From Thermosynechococcaceae cyanobacterium Okahandja (GTDB taxonomy: Bacteria > Cyanobacteriota > Cyanobacteriia > Thermosynechococcales > Thermosynechococcaceae), in NCBI GenBank assembly GCA_041530395.1, contig CP136945.1, forward strand, positions 62,001 to 126,000: a DNA stretch of 64,000 bases. Direction: 5' to 3'. Shown here piece by piece: positions 31,730-40,935 of this stretch. A model generated the notes under the pieces. That model was given only the letters and a program-made list of their open reading frames with translations, searched no databases and was not told the origin of the DNA. A program made the translations under genes and the position numbers. Each line of letters starts with the position of its first letter. The stretch's first letter is position 1.

Positions 31730-32157
31730 TGCCGTTGCACCCGCTCCTACGCCCTGTCCTTGCCGTCAGCCTCGGGGCCATTCCGGGAGCACTGAGCCGT
31801 TTTCTTTTGGAACGTTACATCGGCTCCTATTTACCGACCCATTTCCCCCTAGAAACTCTCATCGTCAACGTGAGTGGTTGCTTCCTGATGGGTGTGATTG
31901 TCCCCTTGGGGCTGGCGCGCACGTTTAGGCTACACCCGGATCTGCGGCTGCTGCTGACCACGGGGTTTTTGGGGTCTTACACCACCTTCTCCTCCTATGA
32001 GTTGGATGTGGAGCGGCTCTTTGCCGATCGCGATACCACTGGCGAACTGCTTTACTGGTTTGGAAGTACCACTTTGGGGCTGCTGGCCTTAGAGGTTGGC
32101 ACCCGGTTAGCTGTGCACTGCTTGACGTGGTGGGAGGGTGAGGATGCCGCCCCTTGA
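31729..32157 (+). CDS. crcB1: Fluoride ion channel CrcB/Fluc, copy 1
   Basis: 142-aa four-helix Fluc protein. GAIPGALSRFLLERY, the polar-track NVSGCFLMG and GFLGSYTTFSSYELD with the Phe-box residues are all present. Dual-topology Fluc channels work as dimers, and tandem pairs form heterodimers of opposite orientation. ATG 31729 overlaps the antiporter stop (TGA 31727-31729); a GTG one codon earlier is possible. The gene overlaps crcB2 by 14 bases. No fluoride riboswitch is visible. Confidence 0.92.
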   Translation: MPLHPLLRPVLAVSLGAIPGALSRFLLERYIGSYLPTHFPLETLIVNVSGCFLMGVIVPLGLARTFRLHPDLRLLLTTGFLGSYTTFSSYELDVERLFADRDTTGELLYWFGSTTLGLLALEVGTRLAVHCLTWWEGEDAAP

Positions 32158-32530
32158 GAGTGTCATTGCCGTGGCTGTGGGTGCGGTTCCGGGGGCGCTA
32201 CTGCGCTATTATGTGGGGCTGTGGAGCGATCGCCGCTTTGGGGTGCTCCTGTTTGGCACGTTAATCGTCAATCTTAGCGGTGCATTCCTGATGGGGCTAT
32301 TGAGCCATAGCTTGGCATACTGGGGGACACCCCCGTGGCTGGGCCATGGCATCACGGTTGGGTTTTTAGGGGCGTTAACCACCTTTTCTACCTTCACCCT
32401 TGAATCAGCGACCCTCTGGCGCCAACATCAGGCTGCATGGGCATGGCTCTATTGGCTCGGCACGCCCCTTTTGGGCTTTGGCTGTGTGGAGTTGGGGGTG
32501 GGGGTGGCTCGCTGGCTGTTGCCCACCTAG
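32144..32530 (+). CDS. crcB2: Fluoride ion channel CrcB/Fluc, copy 2
   Basis: 128-aa second Fluc subunit: GAVPGALLRYYVG, GTLIVNLSGAFLMG and GFLGALTTFSTFTLE. It shares clear homology with copy 1. ATG 32144 is favoured by GGAGGG at 32133-32138; GTG 32138 would clash with that site. The tandem pair, overlapping, fits a heterodimeric channel. It is followed after 55 bases by a 32-aa membrane ORF and an ABC permease. Confidence 0.92.
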   Translation: MPPLESVIAVAVGAVPGALLRYYVGLWSDRRFGVLLFGTLIVNLSGAFLMGLLSHSLAYWGTPPWLGHGITVGFLGALTTFSTFTLESATLWRQHQAAWAWLYWLGTPLLGFGCVELGVGVARWLLPT

Positions 32531-32585
32531 GGGACAGGATTCTCAAAAATATCTATTCCTAAAAAATATCTATAAGGAAGACATC

Positions 32586-32684
32586 ATGGAAACAACAACA
32601 CTTGATTGGGTCGTAGGAGGGCTAGCGATCGCCATCGTCATTGGCGGCCTCCTAATGATGTTCACAAACCTCTGGACACGGTGA
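32586..32684 (+). CDS. Unrecognised 32-aa single-helix membrane protein
   Basis: METTTLDWVVGGLAIAIVIGG followed by LLMMFTNLWTR and TGA. It has a well-placed AAGGAAG ribosome-binding site (32574-32580), one transmembrane helix (about 9-27), and Trp near each membrane edge. Its stop overlaps the ATG of the following permease (TGATG). The size resembles small subunits of photosynthetic or NDH-1 complexes, but it matches none I know (PetL, PetM, PetN, PsbM, PsbT, PsaM, PsbX, Psb30). It may be an accessory peptide of the permease. Function not known. Confidence 0.65.
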   Translation: METTTLDWVVGGLAIAIVIGGLLMMFTNLWTR

Positions 32685-33508
32685 TGAAACTGTGGCTGCG
32701 TGTGGGTCTCACCTATGGGCTACTGGTGCTGCTGGCCATCGTCATGCTCTTGCCGCTGCTGTGGCTGGTGAGCACGGCCTTTAAGTCTGCTAACGAAGAT
32801 ATTTTTGCCTTTCCACCCCAGTGGCTACCCCAAGAGCCAACTTGGCAGAACTTTGTTACCGTGTGGCAAACAAACCCCTTTGGTCAGTACCTATTCAACA
32901 GTACCCTCGTTGCCCTGCTTACGGTGGTCTGCAATCTGCTCACCTCGGCCTTGGCCGCCTATCCCCTAGCGCGGCTTGAGTTTCGCGGGCGGGGCATCAT
33001 TTTTGCAGCCGTACTGGCCACAATTATGATTCCGTTTCAAATTGTCATGATTCCGCTGTACATCCTCGCGGTGCAGTTGGGGTTGCGCAACACTTACCTT
33101 GGCGTTATCCTGCCCGGCTTGGCCTCGGCGTTTGGTATTTTTCTACTGCGGCAGGCATTTATGGGGGTGCCCAAGGAACTAGAAGAAGCGGCACGTCTCG
33201 ATGGCTGCTCGGAGTTGGGACTGTGGTGGTTTGTGATGCTGCCCGCCGTGCGTCCGGCCCTGGTCACCTTGGCTATTTTTGTGTTTATTGGCGCGTGGAG
33301 TGATTTCCTGTGGCCGCTAATTGTGCTGGATCAACCGGAGCTTTATACGCTGCCGATTGGGGTGGCGACCCTCGCGGGTACGTTTTCCCTCGATTGGCGC
33401 TTAATTGCGGCTGGCTCGGTCATTTCGGTGGTGCCGGTCTTTATTGTGTTTCTGTTTTTGCAGCGGTATATCATTCCCTCTGAGGCAGCCAGTGGGGTCA
33501 AGGGCTAG
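32684..33508 (+). CDS. Sugar-type ABC transporter permease (MalG/UgpE family)
   Basis: 274-aa permease with six helices. The EAA loop reads EEAARLDGCSELGLWWFVMLPAVRP, typical of the MalG half of CUT1 importers, and STAFKSANEDIFAFPPQWLPQEPTWQNF at the periplasmic N-terminal region is diagnostic. It is the probable partner of the MalF-type permease at 9197-10099. ATG 32684 overlaps the stop of the 32-aa ORF. Its TAG stop shares CTAG (33505-33508) with the stop of the convergent RCK gene. No binding protein is nearby. Confidence 0.87.
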   Translation: MKLWLRVGLTYGLLVLLAIVMLLPLLWLVSTAFKSANEDIFAFPPQWLPQEPTWQNFVTVWQTNPFGQYLFNSTLVALLTVVCNLLTSALAAYPLARLEFRGRGIIFAAVLATIMIPFQIVMIPLYILAVQLGLRNTYLGVILPGLASAFGIFLLRQAFMGVPKELEEAARLDGCSELGLWWFVMLPAVRPALVTLAIFVFIGAWSDFLWPLIVLDQPELYTLPIGVATLAGTFSLDWRLIAAGSVISVVPVFIVFLFLQRYIIPSEAASGVKG

Positions 33509-34278
33509 GAGGATAGCCCCCGCCCCCGATAGCGCATTTGGTAGCGATAGGCATTCTGCTGGAAAAAGAGACGGATATCGGCAAGGTGGCCAAGAGCAAT
33601 AATCGTATCGGCGGGTTCAAGCAAGGCAGTGAGTGGCGGATGAGTCACCAAATTGCCATTGGCACGGCGCAGGGCAACAATAATAAAATGGCCACGACCC
33701 CTCCCTTCAAGGTCAGCGATCGCCAGCCCCACCAACGGCGAATCTAAGGGCAGCGTAAACTGCTCAATCTGCACATCCAGTTGCGTCAGCAATTCAATTA
33801 AATGGCTGCGCTCCTCCTTGGCTTCTAGAAAATCCAGTACCGTAGGCCGGGTAATCAACTGCACCATCCGTTGGGCACTAATACTGGCGGGTAAAATCAC
33901 GTGGTCGGCCCCGGCAAAACGCAACTTAGATTCAGTGGCCGGTAAATCACCCCGCGCCAAAATTTGCAGATGGGGGTTGAGGCGGCGAGCCGTGAGGGTA
34001 ATAAACACATTGCTGGCATCATCGGGCAGCACCGCCACTAGGGTTTGCGCCCGCTCAATGCCCACCGCCAATAACTCGTTCTCGTCCATTAAGTCATCGC
34101 CGCGGTACAGGGGATGTCCCATCTGCTGGGCAAGGCGGACGTGCTCCTGCTGGTTATCAATGACAATAAAGGGAATGTGACCACTGGCTAAGTCAGCGGC
34201 CAAACTGCGCCCCAGAAAACCGTAGCCACAGATAATCACATGTTGCTGTAGCGCCGCTAGTTCAAAAGGGGCTGCCAT
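33505..34278 (-). CDS. RCK/TrkA-N domain protein without pore
   Basis: 257-aa cytosolic protein: RCK-N Rossmann domain (HVIICGYGFLGRSLA, glycine motif at 18-23, then FIVIDNQ) and RCK-C/TrkA-C domain (about 175-240). It is a close paralog of the regulator half of the K+ channel encoded just upstream (shared ADHVILP, ITLTAR and LPATE.KLR strings), but has no membrane segment. It probably assembles with that channel's RCK ring or regulates another K+ transporter (inference). The gap to the channel gene is 2 bases. Confidence 0.85.
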   Translation of the reverse strand: MAAPFELAALQQHVIICGYGFLGRSLAADLASGHIPFIVIDNQQEHVRLAQQMGHPLYRGDDLMDENELLAVGIERAQTLVAVLPDDASNVFITLTARRLNPHLQILARGDLPATESKLRFAGADHVILPASISAQRMVQLITRPTVLDFLEAKEERSHLIELLTQLDVQIEQFTLPLDSPLVGLAIADLEGRGRGHFIIVALRRANGNLVTHPPLTALLEPADTIIALGHLADIRLFFQQNAYRYQMRYRGRGLSS

Positions 34279-34280
34279 GG

Positions 34281-35354
34281 TTACCCCCGCGCCCCACGGT
34301 ACTGCACTTGACCACGGGCACTAATTTCCCGCACCAGTCTGGGGGTGTCGTGGGCATGCCCCAAGAGAATGAGGGTATCCCCCACCTCCATGATTGGATT
34401 GGCGCGGATCGGAAACAATTGGCCACTGCGTTTACGCAAGCCAATAATAATAAATTCCCCCTCCCCCCGCACTTCTAAGCTCCCTAAGCGCCACCCCACG
34501 TAAGGATACGCGGGGGTAATGTCCAGTTCCGCCAGTTGTACATCAATTTGGCCGAGGAGTTGGTTTAGCCCTTGGCGATCCTCCGTTTGTTCGAGAAAAT
34601 CAATACTCCGTGGGCGGCGAATCAGGTTGGCCATTTGGGTGGCACCAATGCGGGTGGGCAGCACCACATGATCGGCTCCGGCCATCCGCAACTTTGCCTC
34701 GGTTGCGGGCAGGTTCGCTCGCGACAGAATGAGTAACTCGGCGTTGCTATGCCGTGCCGTTAGGGTGATAAACACGTTCATCGTATCGTTGGGTAGTACC
34801 GTTGCTAGGGCGATCGCCCGGTCAATGCCCACGACCCGCAAGGCCGCTTCTTCCGTCGCACTGCCGAGGTAAGCCAAATAGCCTAGTTTTTCCGCCAAAC
34901 TAATGCGCTGCTCATCCACATCTAAAATCACGAACGGCATTTTAGCCTGAGCCAGTTCCTGCGCCATCACCTGACCAATGCGGCCAAAGCCACACACAAT
35001 CACATGGCGATTTAGCTTACTAATGTCGCGGGCTGCCCGCTGCACATCCAACAGGCGCTTAATTTCCCCTTCCGTAAACATTTGCAGAATGGCACCGACA
35101 ATATAGATAGCTGAAGCACTGCCGGCCACAATCACCACCATGTTAAAAATGCGCTGCTCAGGGGTCAGCAAGGGACGCACCTCACCGTAGCCTACCCCAA
35201 AAACCGTGATCACGTACATGTAAAAGGCATCCAGCCAGTTCCAGCCAAAGCTGACGTATCCCATCACCGCCACCGCCATGATCAGTAAAAAAAAGCTAAT
35301 ACCCACGACAACACGCTTTAGGGCAGGGGTCAGCGGGCGGCGTTCTGCACTCAT
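34281..35354 (-). CDS. Potassium channel with RCK domains (MthK/Kch-like)
   Basis: 357-aa 2-TM channel. TM1 is at about 14-34, the pore loop 42-58, TM2 71-93, then RCK-N (CGFGRIGQVM, about 117-240) and RCK-C (about 260-345). The selectivity filter is TVFGVGYGE (50-58): the GYG is intact, but the usual TVGYGD has Gly at the first Thr position and Glu at the end. Such GVGYGE filters appear in some cyanobacterial channels as far as I recall. It precedes an RCK-only paralog by 2 bases, forming an operon. Confidence 0.87.
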   Translation of the reverse strand: MSAERRPLTPALKRVVVGISFFLLIMAVAVMGYVSFGWNWLDAFYMYVITVFGVGYGEVRPLLTPEQRIFNMVVIVAGSASAIYIVGAILQMFTEGEIKRLLDVQRAARDISKLNRHVIVCGFGRIGQVMAQELAQAKMPFVILDVDEQRISLAEKLGYLAYLGSATEEAALRVVGIDRAIALATVLPNDTMNVFITLTARHSNAELLILSRANLPATEAKLRMAGADHVVLPTRIGATQMANLIRRPRSIDFLEQTEDRQGLNQLLGQIDVQLAELDITPAYPYVGWRLGSLEVRGEGEFIIIGLRKRSGQLFPIRANPIMEVGDTLILLGHAHDTPRLVREISARGQVQYRGARG

Positions 35355-35368
35355 AATGGCGAATGTCT

Positions 35369-37096
35369 TTAGTAGATGCGTTCTTGGGGCGCAAAGAGGG
35401 TAATGGTTACCGGAATGTAATCGATGGCCACTCCATCAGCACCATAGTAGGCCAAGGTATGGCGTAAAAAATTGGCATCATCCCGCTGTGGGTAATCTTC
35501 GCGGAAGTGGGCACCACGGCTCTCTTGGCGCGCTAGGGCACCACTTAAAATGACCTCCGCCACTACCAGCAGGTTGGCCAGTTCAAGGGCTTCTAGGAGT
35601 TCGGTGTTCCAATACCGACTGGAATCATCGAGGCGAATCTGGGCATACTGGGCTTTTAGTACCTGTAGTTCCTGCAATCCTTTTGCCATTAGTTCCGCCG
35701 TGCGAAAGACGCCACAGTACTGGGTCATGCAGTCTTGCACCTGCTGGCGAAGCTGCGCAATGCGTAAACTGCCCTGCTGGCTCACCAAGCCTTGAAGTTG
35801 TTGTTCAGCGGCGGCCAAGTACGGCTGGGGATCCAGTTCTGGCCATGGCAACTGGGCGAGATCTGCGGCAATGGAGCGGCCAGTACGCCGTCCAAAGACC
35901 ACACACTCTAATAGCGAATTACTGCCTAGGCGGTTGGCACCGTGGACAGAAACACAGGCACATTCCCCCGCCGCGTAAAAGCCGGTCACGGTTTCATCGG
36001 CGTTGGCACGCACATGACCATTCACAGTGACGGGAATGCCCCCCATCGAATAGTGAACGGTGGGACGCACGGGAATCGGCTCGACCACCGCATCAACGCC
36101 CGCTAAACGGTGGGCTTCTTCCCAGCAAAAGGGAATGCGACTCATGATCTTGTCCCGCCCCATGTGGCGCAAGTCCAGATAGACAAAGGGACCACCCGCA
36201 CTGCCATCCGGGTGTAGGCCACGACCTAAGCGGATTTCAGTAGCAATGGCACGGGACGTAATGTCGCGGGGAGCTAGCTCCATGCGGCTGGGGGCATAGT
36301 GGGCCATAAAGCGTTCCCCGGCGGCATTGATCAGGTACGCCCCTTCGCCACGCACCGCCTCGGAAATTAATACCCCTGCCGGATACAAGCCGGTGGGATG
36401 AAACTGGACAAATTCCATATCTTCGAGGGGTAGCCCTGCCCGCGCAGTCATCGCTAAGCCATCACCCGTGGAAGCAAAGTCATTGGAGGTGGTATTAAAG
36501 ACTCGTCCGTAGCCGCCGGTCGCAAAAAGAATGGCCTTGGCACGCAGCACCTCTAGCCGCCCGGTTTCAATGTGGTAGGCAACAACCCCCTTGGCCTGCT
36601 GGTTTTCAACAATGAGTTGCAGCACGTACCACTCACTCAAAAACGTAACGTTGTACTTCAGCAGATTGCAGTACAACTCGTGGAGAATGGCATGGCCGGT
36701 TTTGTCGGCGGCGTAGCAGGTACGCTGATGGCTGTGGCCGCCAAAGGGACGCTGGGCAATGCGCCCATCCGGCAAGCGGGAAAAGAGCACCCCCAAGTGC
36801 TCGAGGTCAATGACTACGTCGGGGGCTTCCTGAGTCAGAAGGGCAACCGCATCCTGATCCGCTAAAAAATCTGAACCTTTGACTGTATCAAAGGCATGAC
36901 TCTCCCAAGAGTCTTGGGTATCAACATTTTTGAGGGTGGCGGCAATGCCCCCTTGCGCTGCTACGGAGTGGGAGCGGATGGGATGAGTTTTGGCCACAAG
37001 GGCAATGGTGGTCTCGGGTGCAAGGCGGCAGATCTCCAAGGCAGCCCGACAGCCGGCCAGTCCACCACCGACAATAACTACCGCAAACTCCTGCAT
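35369..37096 (-). CDS. sdhA: Succinate dehydrogenase/fumarate reductase flavoprotein subunit
   Basis: 575-aa FAD enzyme subunit. VVIVGGGLAGCRAALEI is the dinucleotide site, RSHSVAAQGGIAA carries the covalent-FAD His, and HSHQRTCYAADKTGHAI with later HPTGLYP and GANRLGSNSLLE are family motifs. It feeds electrons from succinate to plastoquinone in cyanobacterial thylakoids. ATG 37096 gives the conserved N-terminus, but its GGGG is directly adjacent; ATG 37123, nine codons up, has a better-spaced GGGGGG and is an alternative. No sdhB is adjacent, as is usual in cyanobacteria. Confidence 0.93.
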   Translation of the reverse strand: MQEFAVVIVGGGLAGCRAALEICRLAPETTIALVAKTHPIRSHSVAAQGGIAATLKNVDTQDSWESHAFDTVKGSDFLADQDAVALLTQEAPDVVIDLEHLGVLFSRLPDGRIAQRPFGGHSHQRTCYAADKTGHAILHELYCNLLKYNVTFLSEWYVLQLIVENQQAKGVVAYHIETGRLEVLRAKAILFATGGYGRVFNTTSNDFASTGDGLAMTARAGLPLEDMEFVQFHPTGLYPAGVLISEAVRGEGAYLINAAGERFMAHYAPSRMELAPRDITSRAIATEIRLGRGLHPDGSAGGPFVYLDLRHMGRDKIMSRIPFCWEEAHRLAGVDAVVEPIPVRPTVHYSMGGIPVTVNGHVRANADETVTGFYAAGECACVSVHGANRLGSNSLLECVVFGRRTGRSIAADLAQLPWPELDPQPYLAAAEQQLQGLVSQQGSLRIAQLRQQVQDCMTQYCGVFRTAELMAKGLQELQVLKAQYAQIRLDDSSRYWNTELLEALELANLLVVAEVILSGALARQESRGAHFREDYPQRDDANFLRHTLAYYGADGVAIDYIPVTITLFAPQERIY

Positions 37097-37280
37097 CCCC
37101 TTAATGCACCCTCTTGTGAGCATGGTCATCCCCCCAAAGGGGTGAGGCGACCCTCTCTCTATACTAGGGTGGCTTTTGGGCAAACGGGGGCGCAAATCCG
37201 CTCAAACTGTAGCAAAATCAACTTGCGAGCCTAAAGAATTAATCGCTAAACTTGCAACATTGAGCGGGAGGCAGCGTTCC

Positions 37281-37811
37281 TTGAGTCGGTTTTTTCTACA
37301 GTATGGTAATGACTGCCGCGTGCGCCACTGGCAGCCGAGCGATCGCCCCGCTGTCATCCAGTTAATCCAAAGCGTACTGGCAGAATTTGGTCTCCACTGG
37401 CAACCGGAGGGGGCTGACTGTGATGTGGTTCACGTTGAGGACTACTACCAGCAGCGGGGTGGGCAGTTTTGGGTGGTCGAGCAGCATCAGGACATTGTCG
37501 GTACGATTGCTTTCTATCCGATTGAGCGGGGCGAGGCCGCGGTAGAAATTCGCAAGATGTATTTGCACCCGCGGATTCGCGGCCAAGGGTTAGGGACGTT
37601 TCTGCTGCACCACCTAGAGCAGGCCATTCAAGGGGCGGGTTATCGCAAAATTTGGATTGAAACCGCTTCTGTGATGACAACGGCGGTGCACCTCTACGAG
37701 AAGGCGGGCTACCAACCCACCAGTGGCGTTGAAACCCAGCGCTGCGATCGCGTCTATGTGAAGGATCTGCACCCCCATGGAGTGGCGGCGGTTGTTTCTG
37801 CCTCCTGTTAG
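37281..37811 (+). CDS. GNAT family N-acetyltransferase
   Basis: 176-aa acetyltransferase. The acetyl-CoA motif A reads MYLHPRIRGQGLGTFLLHHLEQ, with VEIRKMY before it and IETASVMTTAVHLYEKAGYQP after, as in small-molecule or amino-acid GNATs. Start at TTG 37281 is supported by GGGAGG (37266-37271); longer upstream frames lack support. Its 3' end overlaps dacB by 35 bases. Substrate unknown. Confidence 0.83.
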   Translation: MSRFFLQYGNDCRVRHWQPSDRPAVIQLIQSVLAEFGLHWQPEGADCDVVHVEDYYQQRGGQFWVVEQHQDIVGTIAFYPIERGEAAVEIRKMYLHPRIRGQGLGTFLLHHLEQAIQGAGYRKIWIETASVMTTAVHLYEKAGYQPTSGVETQRCDRVYVKDLHPHGVAAVVSASC

Positions 37812-39171
37812 GGGATTGTGCGCGGCGATCGCCCTCGGGCTGCTACCGCTCCCAGCGAATGCCCTGTGCCCGGCAAACTTGGCAACCGTCATCGAGCCGC
37901 AGCTCCAACATCCCCAGTGGCAAGCGGGACAGTGGGGCATTGACGTGCGGAACCTCAGCACGGGTGAGGTGCTCTACAGCTATCAGGCAGAAAAGCTCTT
38001 CTTAGTGGCCTCGAATGTGAAGCTGACAACCACCCTAGCAGCTTTGTCGCACTGGGGGGCGCAGCATCGCTTTCAAACCGTTATTAGTGCGGTGGGGCGA
38101 TCGCCTGCGCTTGAGCGACTGCGAATTCAGGGGGGGTTTGACCCCAGCTTGAGGGATCACGACCTTGCCCGGATGGCTCGCAGGTTGGCGGCTCAGGGAA
38201 TACAGCGGATTCAAACCCTAGAAATTGGCGGTGCCGCACCTGTTTGGACGGAGCCAACTTGGGCCATTGAGGATTTAAGCATGGGCTACGGGGCAACCGT
38301 CACCCGCCTGAGTGTGAATCAAAACGCCCTTGAAATTGATGCCACGCCCCAACAGATAGGGCAACCCCTTGCCTTGGCATGGCGGCAGCCCAGCGCAACC
38401 CTCGGGTGGCAGGTGGTCAATGAGACTCGCACCGTGGCCACAACAGAGCCAGAATTTCTTGAGAGTGAGGTCACTAATCGCCAAATTACCATTCGCGGTC
38501 AACTGCACGTTGGCAGCCCAGCGGGGGATATTCGAGTCCCCCTGCCGCACCCCGCGTCTTACATCCAAGCGCAGATTGAACAGGCTCTACAGGCAGCGGG
38601 CATCACGGTAGAGCGCAGCGTCTTTGTGGATAGTCCGGATCATCTGCCGCAGATTCTCCTGCGCCATGCCTCGCCGCCCTTGGCAGAGCTAATGGTGCCC
38701 ATCAATCAAGAGAGTGATAACTTCTATGCCGAGATGTTGTACGTGGCTCTTGAGCAGGCACAGCCCGGCTACCGTCAGCGGTATCTTGAAGGCCATCGCA
38801 TCGGGACGGCGGTGCTGGTGGATGGCTCCGGCCTCTCGCGCCAAAACTGGCTGACCCCCCGTGCGCTCACAACGCTCTTGGAGGCGGTATCGCGTCGTCC
38901 GGAGTTTCCCCTTTGGCGGCGATCGCTCCCCTTGGCGGGCACCTCCGGTACCCTGCGCCGCCGTTTTCAGAATACCCCTGGACGGGTTTGGGCGAAAACC
39001 GGTACCCTACGGGGTGTGGTTGCCTTATCTGGCTATGCAGAACCTACCCGTCATCCCCCCTTGGTGTTTAGTATTGTCTTGAATCAAGCGGGCACTTCTA
39101 CGGCCGAACTGCGTCGTGGGCTTGATGCAATTGTGTTGCAACTGCTAGAACTAACGGAGTGCAAAACTTAG
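37777..39171 (+). CDS. dacB: D-alanyl-D-alanine carboxypeptidase/endopeptidase (PBP4, S13)
   Basis: 464-aa periplasmic peptidase trimming peptidoglycan cross-links. A signal peptide (about 1-29, cleaved near ANA|L) precedes the S13 domain. Catalytic triads are SNVK (Ser79, Lys82), SDN (313-315) and KTG (407-409), with the large S13 insert between the first two. Alanine racemase, which supplies the D-Ala, is 4 kb downstream on the same strand. The start lies inside the GNAT gene's 3' end. Confidence 0.93.
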   Translation: MEWRRLFLPPVRGLCAAIALGLLPLPANALCPANLATVIEPQLQHPQWQAGQWGIDVRNLSTGEVLYSYQAEKLFLVASNVKLTTTLAALSHWGAQHRFQTVISAVGRSPALERLRIQGGFDPSLRDHDLARMARRLAAQGIQRIQTLEIGGAAPVWTEPTWAIEDLSMGYGATVTRLSVNQNALEIDATPQQIGQPLALAWRQPSATLGWQVVNETRTVATTEPEFLESEVTNRQITIRGQLHVGSPAGDIRVPLPHPASYIQAQIEQALQAAGITVERSVFVDSPDHLPQILLRHASPPLAELMVPINQESDNFYAEMLYVALEQAQPGYRQRYLEGHRIGTAVLVDGSGLSRQNWLTPRALTTLLEAVSRRPEFPLWRRSLPLAGTSGTLRRRFQNTPGRVWAKTGTLRGVVALSGYAEPTRHPPLVFSIVLNQAGTSTAELRRGLDAIVLQLLELTECKT

Positions 39172-39198
39172 CTGATGCTGGGATAGGAGTAAAAACGT

Positions 39199-40932
39199 TT
39201 GAGTAGAAGGTATTTTCGTCGCTGGGTGGTGGGAGCGATTGCCCTTTTCAGCGTTTGTGTGGTGTTGGTCTTGAGCGCCCCGGCTGTAGCTCAGGTAACC
39301 ATTCCGGGTCTCAACCAAGCCACCGTAGCTCCCCCCCCGCCGGGGGTGCATCGCATTGGCGAACTCGAAACCGCAGAGGTGCGCTTTGATGGCGATGTGT
39401 TATTTACCATTGCGGCTCCCACCGTGCGCGATCGCAATGCGCCGGGCGATCGCATTCCGGTAGAGTTGCGGGCTGAACTGATTCAATCGAATTTGCGGCG
39501 CATTCTCAATAATGCCCTTGAAAACCGCCGTCGTGCCCCCGAGGTGGTAAGTATTGGCGTTGCCCGTCTCAATAACGAGTTGGTAATTAGCGCCCGCCTT
39601 GGTCAGTCCGAGCGCACCACCCGTATCCTTACCATTACCGATGCGGACAGCGATTACCATCAATTGCCGCCAGAGACCCTTGCCGCAAACTGGCGGGATA
39701 TTTTGCAAACCCAAATGAACCAAGCCATTAGGGAACGCACCTATGCGGCCTTGATAGGCCAACTGCAAGCGGCGGCATGGATTGCCCTGAAAGTGCTTGC
39801 CGCCAGTACGCTCATGTTTTTAGGGCAGATCCTGCTGGCACGACAGCGCCGTTCCCTACAGCGGCGGTTGACCTCCCTGACGGTAGAGACCGCACCCAAC
39901 CCACCGGATCGCCTCCTGCCCCTGTTACCCAACTTAAGACCCGAATTTTTCTTGAGGCAGCGGCTGAAACTGATTCGCCTTGTTCAGTACTTACTATTGT
40001 GGGGGCAGATTGCCCTGTGGCTGTACGCAGTGGCGCTCATTCTCGGTTTGTTTCCGGCCACACGGGGGTGGAGTTCCCAGGTGTATGGCCTCCCCCTTCT
40101 CTGGGTAGCGGTGTGGTTTGGCACCGGTCTGGTGAATCAGGTGGCGGATTTGGCGCTGGATCGCATCCGGGTCTTCTGGGAGCAAAATAATCTAGTCAAG
40201 TTTGATGATGTACAGCGCAAGACTCTGCGCATTGGCACCACCATTGAAGTGCTGCGCAGCCTCAAGACGGTGCTGATTTACCTGACACGGATTGTGGTCA
40301 TTCTTAGTTCGTTGGGGGTGCCGATTTCCTCGATTTTGGCGGTGGGGGGTTTTCTGGCGTTGGCCATTTCCCTCGGCTCCCAGAACTTGGTCAAGGATAT
40401 TATTAACGGGTTGCTGATTGTCTGGGAAGATCAGTACGCCATTGGCGATGTGGTGGAAATTGAACCCTACGCTGGCATGGTGGAAAACCTCAACCTGCGG
40501 GTGACGCAACTACGGAATGCTGAAGGCCGCTTAATTACCATCCCCAACAGTACAATTACCAAGGTGGCCAACCTTACCCGCACGTGGTCGCGGGTTGACC
40601 TAGAACTGTGGGTGGACATCACCGCTGACCCTGACCGCGTCCTTGGTCTGCTGGCAGAGTTGAGTGAGGCGTTTTACGCTGATGCCGCATGGCAGGCAAA
40701 AACCCTAGCCCCCCCGGAAGTGTTGGGTATTGACCAGATTACCGCCAGTGGGCTGTTGGTACGCATCTGGATTAAAACCCAACCCGGTCAGCAATGGGCC
40801 GTAGCACGGGAATTTCGCCGTCGTGCCCTCAATGCCCTAGCCGCCAACGGTATCCCCATTGGTCGTCTGCACCAACAACTCCACTTGGTGCAGCAGGGGA
40901 ATGGCAAGTTGCGCCACGAGTTTGGAGAGTAG
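39199..40932 (+). CDS. MscS family mechanosensitive ion channel
   Basis: 577-aa protein with an N-terminal signal/TM segment (about 8-31, AVAQ), a periplasmic region to about residue 180, then several helices and the MscS core: TM3-like GGFLALAISLGSQNLVKDIINGLLI, then EDQYAIGDVVEIEPYAGMVENLNLRVTQLR and IPNSTITKVANLTRTWSR. It releases solutes on osmotic downshift. TTG 39199 is selected for its AGGAG (39186-39190) and proper signal peptide. A channel and K+ channel genes lie in the same region. baiN follows after 3 bases. Confidence 0.9.
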   Translation: MSRRYFRRWVVGAIALFSVCVVLVLSAPAVAQVTIPGLNQATVAPPPPGVHRIGELETAEVRFDGDVLFTIAAPTVRDRNAPGDRIPVELRAELIQSNLRRILNNALENRRRAPEVVSIGVARLNNELVISARLGQSERTTRILTITDADSDYHQLPPETLAANWRDILQTQMNQAIRERTYAALIGQLQAAAWIALKVLAASTLMFLGQILLARQRRSLQRRLTSLTVETAPNPPDRLLPLLPNLRPEFFLRQRLKLIRLVQYLLLWGQIALWLYAVALILGLFPATRGWSSQVYGLPLLWVAVWFGTGLVNQVADLALDRIRVFWEQNNLVKFDDVQRKTLRIGTTIEVLRSLKTVLIYLTRIVVILSSLGVPISSILAVGGFLALAISLGSQNLVKDIINGLLIVWEDQYAIGDVVEIEPYAGMVENLNLRVTQLRNAEGRLITIPNSTITKVANLTRTWSRVDLELWVDITADPDRVLGLLAELSEAFYADAAWQAKTLAPPEVLGIDQITASGLLVRIWIKTQPGQQWAVAREFRRRALNALAANGIPIGRLHQQLHLVQQGNGKLRHEFGE

Positions 40933-40935
40933 CCA

